This document shows positions 62,010 through 64,000 of a DNA stretch of 64,000 nucleotides, in pieces. Made by a program: the position numbers and the translations under genes. Numbering within the stretch: position 1 is the first letter of the stretch; every line of letters starts with the position of its first letter. The notes beneath the pieces were generated by a model. It saw nothing but the letters and a program-made list of their open reading frames with translations. It was not told the DNA's origin and did no database searches. The stretch covers positions 482,290 to 546,289 of the forward strand of contig NZ_RSCL01000003.1 in assembly GCF_003991905.1 (NCBI RefSeq), read 5' to 3'. Source of the DNA: Dulcicalothrix desertica PCC 7102 (GTDB lineage Bacteria; Cyanobacteriota; Cyanobacteriia; Cyanobacteriales; Nostocaceae).

Positions 62010-63032
62010 TCACGGGTTAGGCATAATATCTTTTAATATCCAAGAGCCATTACTTTCTTCTGGAATTAGCTTTGCTTCCCAGTTTGTGCTATAATCTATA
62101 TTCCAAGGTTTGGCAATTGAATTCATTCTGTCAAGTGCAAAAATATCTGCATCGGAATAATGTTGTTTATCGTTGGCTTGGTTGAGCATCGCTGTAAAAA
62201 ATTGTTCAACGGCGCCGTGTCCTTTGTTGACTCCAGGAATATCAGGAAACTGTGTATAAAAGGGAAAGTCTATTATAAAAGATTCGTCGGCAGTTCTGGC
62301 GCGGTCTTGGGCGCCGAATCCACTACCGTAAAAAGCCCAAGACCAGCGTGAATTATCACTAAAGTTAGTTTGTTTATACTTATTGCCTCCTATTTCTAAA
62401 TTACCTGGGTCTAAGGCAATAATTCGGTTAATACCTCTTGTAATATCAGCAGCTATAGATGATGCAACGTAGCTACCAAAGCTGTGACCAATTAAATTAA
62501 TATTTGGTGTAGTTATTCCAAATTGTTTTAGAATATTAGTAGTCCAAGTCGCAGCAGCATCAATCCATGAAAGAGCAATTACAGGGTTTGGAACATTAAA
62601 ATCTCCACGGTAATTTATTCCTGGAGAATAAGCAGCACTTCTCCAGTCTAAAACCAGTACTTGGTCATTAGGAGAAAAGCCATCAACTGATGAAGCTAAA
62701 TTTTTAATATCTGTTAGCTGGTCAAGTATATCTCCTTTGGGTAAATTCATTTGTAAACCATGAATAACTATCCATGTACTTTTGTTTGGGTTGAAAGTCT
62801 TAGAAATACCATCAGCCCATTCAATGCTAATATCATGTGATTCTATGCCCAGTAAAGTGTTACCAGTGATAGTCCCTTGTAACTTTAGCCAAGGATAAAG
62901 GCTTTGGAATTCATCGTTTTTATCAAAACTAGCACCATTAAGGCGTAATGGATAATTTGTTATATTTAAGCTAGATTCGATATTAAGTGTGCTTATATAA
63001 TTCGTGAAATGATTATTTTGGTTACCTAACAT
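62010..63032 (-). CDS. Lipase-like alpha/beta hydrolase (pancreatic-lipase-type fold)
   Basis: A 340-residue protein. The nucleophile elbow is NLIGHSFGSYVASSIAADI. Before it, STWIVIHGLQMNLPKGDILD supplies the oxyanion loop and DQVLVLDWRSAAYSPGINYR the first strand typical of pancreatic-lipase-like enzymes. RIIALDPGNLEIGG gives the catalytic aspartate, and a GHGAVEQFF histidine follows. No signal peptide is visible; export by type I secretion is possible, since such cyanobacterial proteins often lack one. A ribosome site GAGGTG precedes the ATG (6 bases). Single gene. Confidence 0.82.
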   Translation of the reverse strand: MLGNQNNHFTNYISTLNIESSLNITNYPLRLNGASFDKNDEFQSLYPWLKLQGTITGNTLLGIESHDISIEWADGISKTFNPNKSTWIVIHGLQMNLPKGDILDQLTDIKNLASSVDGFSPNDQVLVLDWRSAAYSPGINYRGDFNVPNPVIALSWIDAAATWTTNILKQFGITTPNINLIGHSFGSYVASSIAADITRGINRIIALDPGNLEIGGNKYKQTNFSDNSRWSWAFYGSGFGAQDRARTADESFIIDFPFYTQFPDIPGVNKGHGAVEQFFTAMLNQANDKQHYSDADIFALDRMNSIAKPWNIDYSTNWEAKLIPEESNGSWILKDIMPNP

Positions 63033-63278
63033 AGCTGCACCTCGTCTATATTATGATAATTACGCAACCGGGACATAAAAACTGTAGGGTGCGTGACGCT
63101 ACGAAAAAAATTCACTACCTGCAATAAGACTTGTAGCCTGATCGCACCTATTCATAATTTCCACTACATCTTTTGCGGTTATCATCAAAAGTAAGTCGCT
63201 AGTATGAATGTCAAAAGCGTAAGGTCAGTGATATACTTTATCCTGTATGGCAGTTCCGTATCCTAATATCCCATCACT

Positions 63279-63968
63279 ATGACCCTGGAGCAACGCTTTT
63301 TTACTCTCTCTCCGGATATATACTGTATTGTAGGTATGGACGGTTTAATTATTCAGGTAAATCCGGCTTTCGAGAAAATATTAGGGTTTACCAAAGAAGA
63401 AGTGTTGGGACAATCGTATATTGGGTTTGTACATGAAGATTCGGCGCCTGCAACGGTTGAAGCATTTTTAACACTCAAACTCGGTATTGCTGCTCGTTAT
63501 CATAATCGTTACAAATGTAAAGATGGTTCCTACAAGTGGGTTGAATGGATTGTAGAGCCAGTTTTAGAAGAAGGGGTAATGTATGCATTAGGGCGGGATT
63601 TTACAGAGCTTCATCAGGTGCTTGAGGAACGAGAGCGCTTTTTTTCTGTAGGCGCCGACCTTCTTTCTATCGGAACTTTTGACGGTTCTCTTACTTGGGT
63701 AAGTCCATCATGGCAGAAAACACTTGGTTGGACAACTGAGGAGTTAACGAGCCATCCCTGGCTTTATTTTGTTCACCCTGAAGACCATGAAAAAACTTTA
63801 AGTGCAGGTACTGAACTTATTGCGGGAGTCGAGTTAGTATCGTTTGAAAACCGTTATCGTTGTAAAGATGGCAGTTATCGCTGGATAAGTTGGAGGTCTC
63901 GCCCATTTGTTTCAGAAAGATTAACTCATATCTTGCACCTACCGCATAAACCCATAAATTCAAAATAA
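63279..63968 (+). pseudogene. Two-PAS sensor fragment, broken after second PAS
   Basis: 229 codons: PAS 1 (about 5-115; DIYCIVGMDGLIIQVNPAFE, GFTKEEVLGQSYIGFVHEDS, YKCKDGSYKWVEWIVEPVLE) and PAS 2 (about 125-225; SIGTFDGSLTWVSPSWQKTL, RYRCKDGSYRWISWRSRPFV). The family pattern would continue with a last beta strand and a histidine kinase, but after SERLTHIL the frame leaves the family and stops (HLPHKPINSK). The breakpoint is a 16-base sequence (63925-63940) also present inverted at 41031-41046. It is thus an interrupted multi-PAS kinase; any remaining part would lie beyond the window. Confidence 0.65.
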
Positions 63969-64000
63969 AAACTGTAAAATTGCAACAGTAGATAAATAGC

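Noticed and set aside
1..64000. tRNA, rRNA or CRISPR arrays
   Set aside because: No T-loop-type GGTTCRANYCC with acceptor pairing, no rRNA sequence and no regularly spaced direct repeats were seen.

Overview
The window looks like chromosome of a filamentous, heterocyst-forming cyanobacterium (Nostocales). It is AT-rich (by eye about 37% GC) and carries cyanobacterial families: cyAbrB, CHASE2/AAA-like proteins, DUF1400 hydrolase, Uma2 nuclease, Rpn nucleases, a pheophorbide-oxygenase-like Rieske protein, DUF4112, polyphosphate glucokinase-like ROK kinase. It also has many short palindromic repeats. The usual cyanobacterial palindrome HIP1 (GCGATCGC) was not seen. Instead GGCGCC occurs about 119 times by hand count, and GATC is almost absent.

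The main discovery is at 9.4-19.1 kb. nifJ (pyruvate:ferredoxin/flavodoxin oxidoreductase) is split by a 6,208-bp element. The 5' part is 18009-19138 and the 3' part 9400-11800, both on the minus strand. A 12-bp direct repeat (11801-11812 and 18009-18020) lies at both junctions. Removing one repeat plus the intervening DNA gives an exactly in-frame 1,176-residue NifJ whose junction reads SSKEFTPAM. A XisF-like serine recombinase starts at the nifJ edge, and its ATG directly follows the stop codon of the truncated nifJ (TAAATG). Inverted 13-bp arms (12 of 13 identical) sit inside both ends. This is the layout of a developmentally excised heterocyst element. Its cargo is a cyAbrB-type regulator, a TenI/ThiE-like protein, a frameshifted lipoprotein and gene debris, including a GC-rich foreign fragment.

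Layout: 0-7 kb has repeats, gene remnants, an HtrA-type protease, DUF4112, a ROK kinase, creatininase and dienelactone hydrolase families, and two small genes preceded by a shared conserved hairpin. 7.4-9.4 kb has a DAHP synthase between two paralogous small genes. 9.4-19.1 kb is nifJ with its element. 19.8-29.8 kb has a DUF1400 hydrolase and a signalling cluster (AAA/CHASE2, AAA/GGDEF, GGDEF proteins). 29.8-41 kb has DNA polymerase IV, a hybrid histidine kinase, CobW plus DUF2237, a mechanosensitive-channel-like protein and a dynamin-like GTPase. 41-50 kb has a candidate structured RNA, an AraC regulator, SDR, Rpn nuclease, sucrase/ferredoxin-like protein, a wrecked Mut7-C gene, a novel 56-residue-repeat protein and a truncated PAS gene. 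50-64 kb has a Rieske oxygenase, a PadR regulator-epimerase operon with palindromic operators, an IS630 remnant, TPR protein, Uma2 protein, a type II restriction-modification pair, a Cache/HAMP histidine kinase, a lipase-like protein and a PAS fragment.

Most genes are single units. Likely operons are cobW-DUF2237 (5-nt gap) and padR-epimerase. nifJ-5'/recombinase is a coupled pair only before excision. Coordinates come from reading the sequence and the supplied translations. No database search was run, so family names are pattern recognition.
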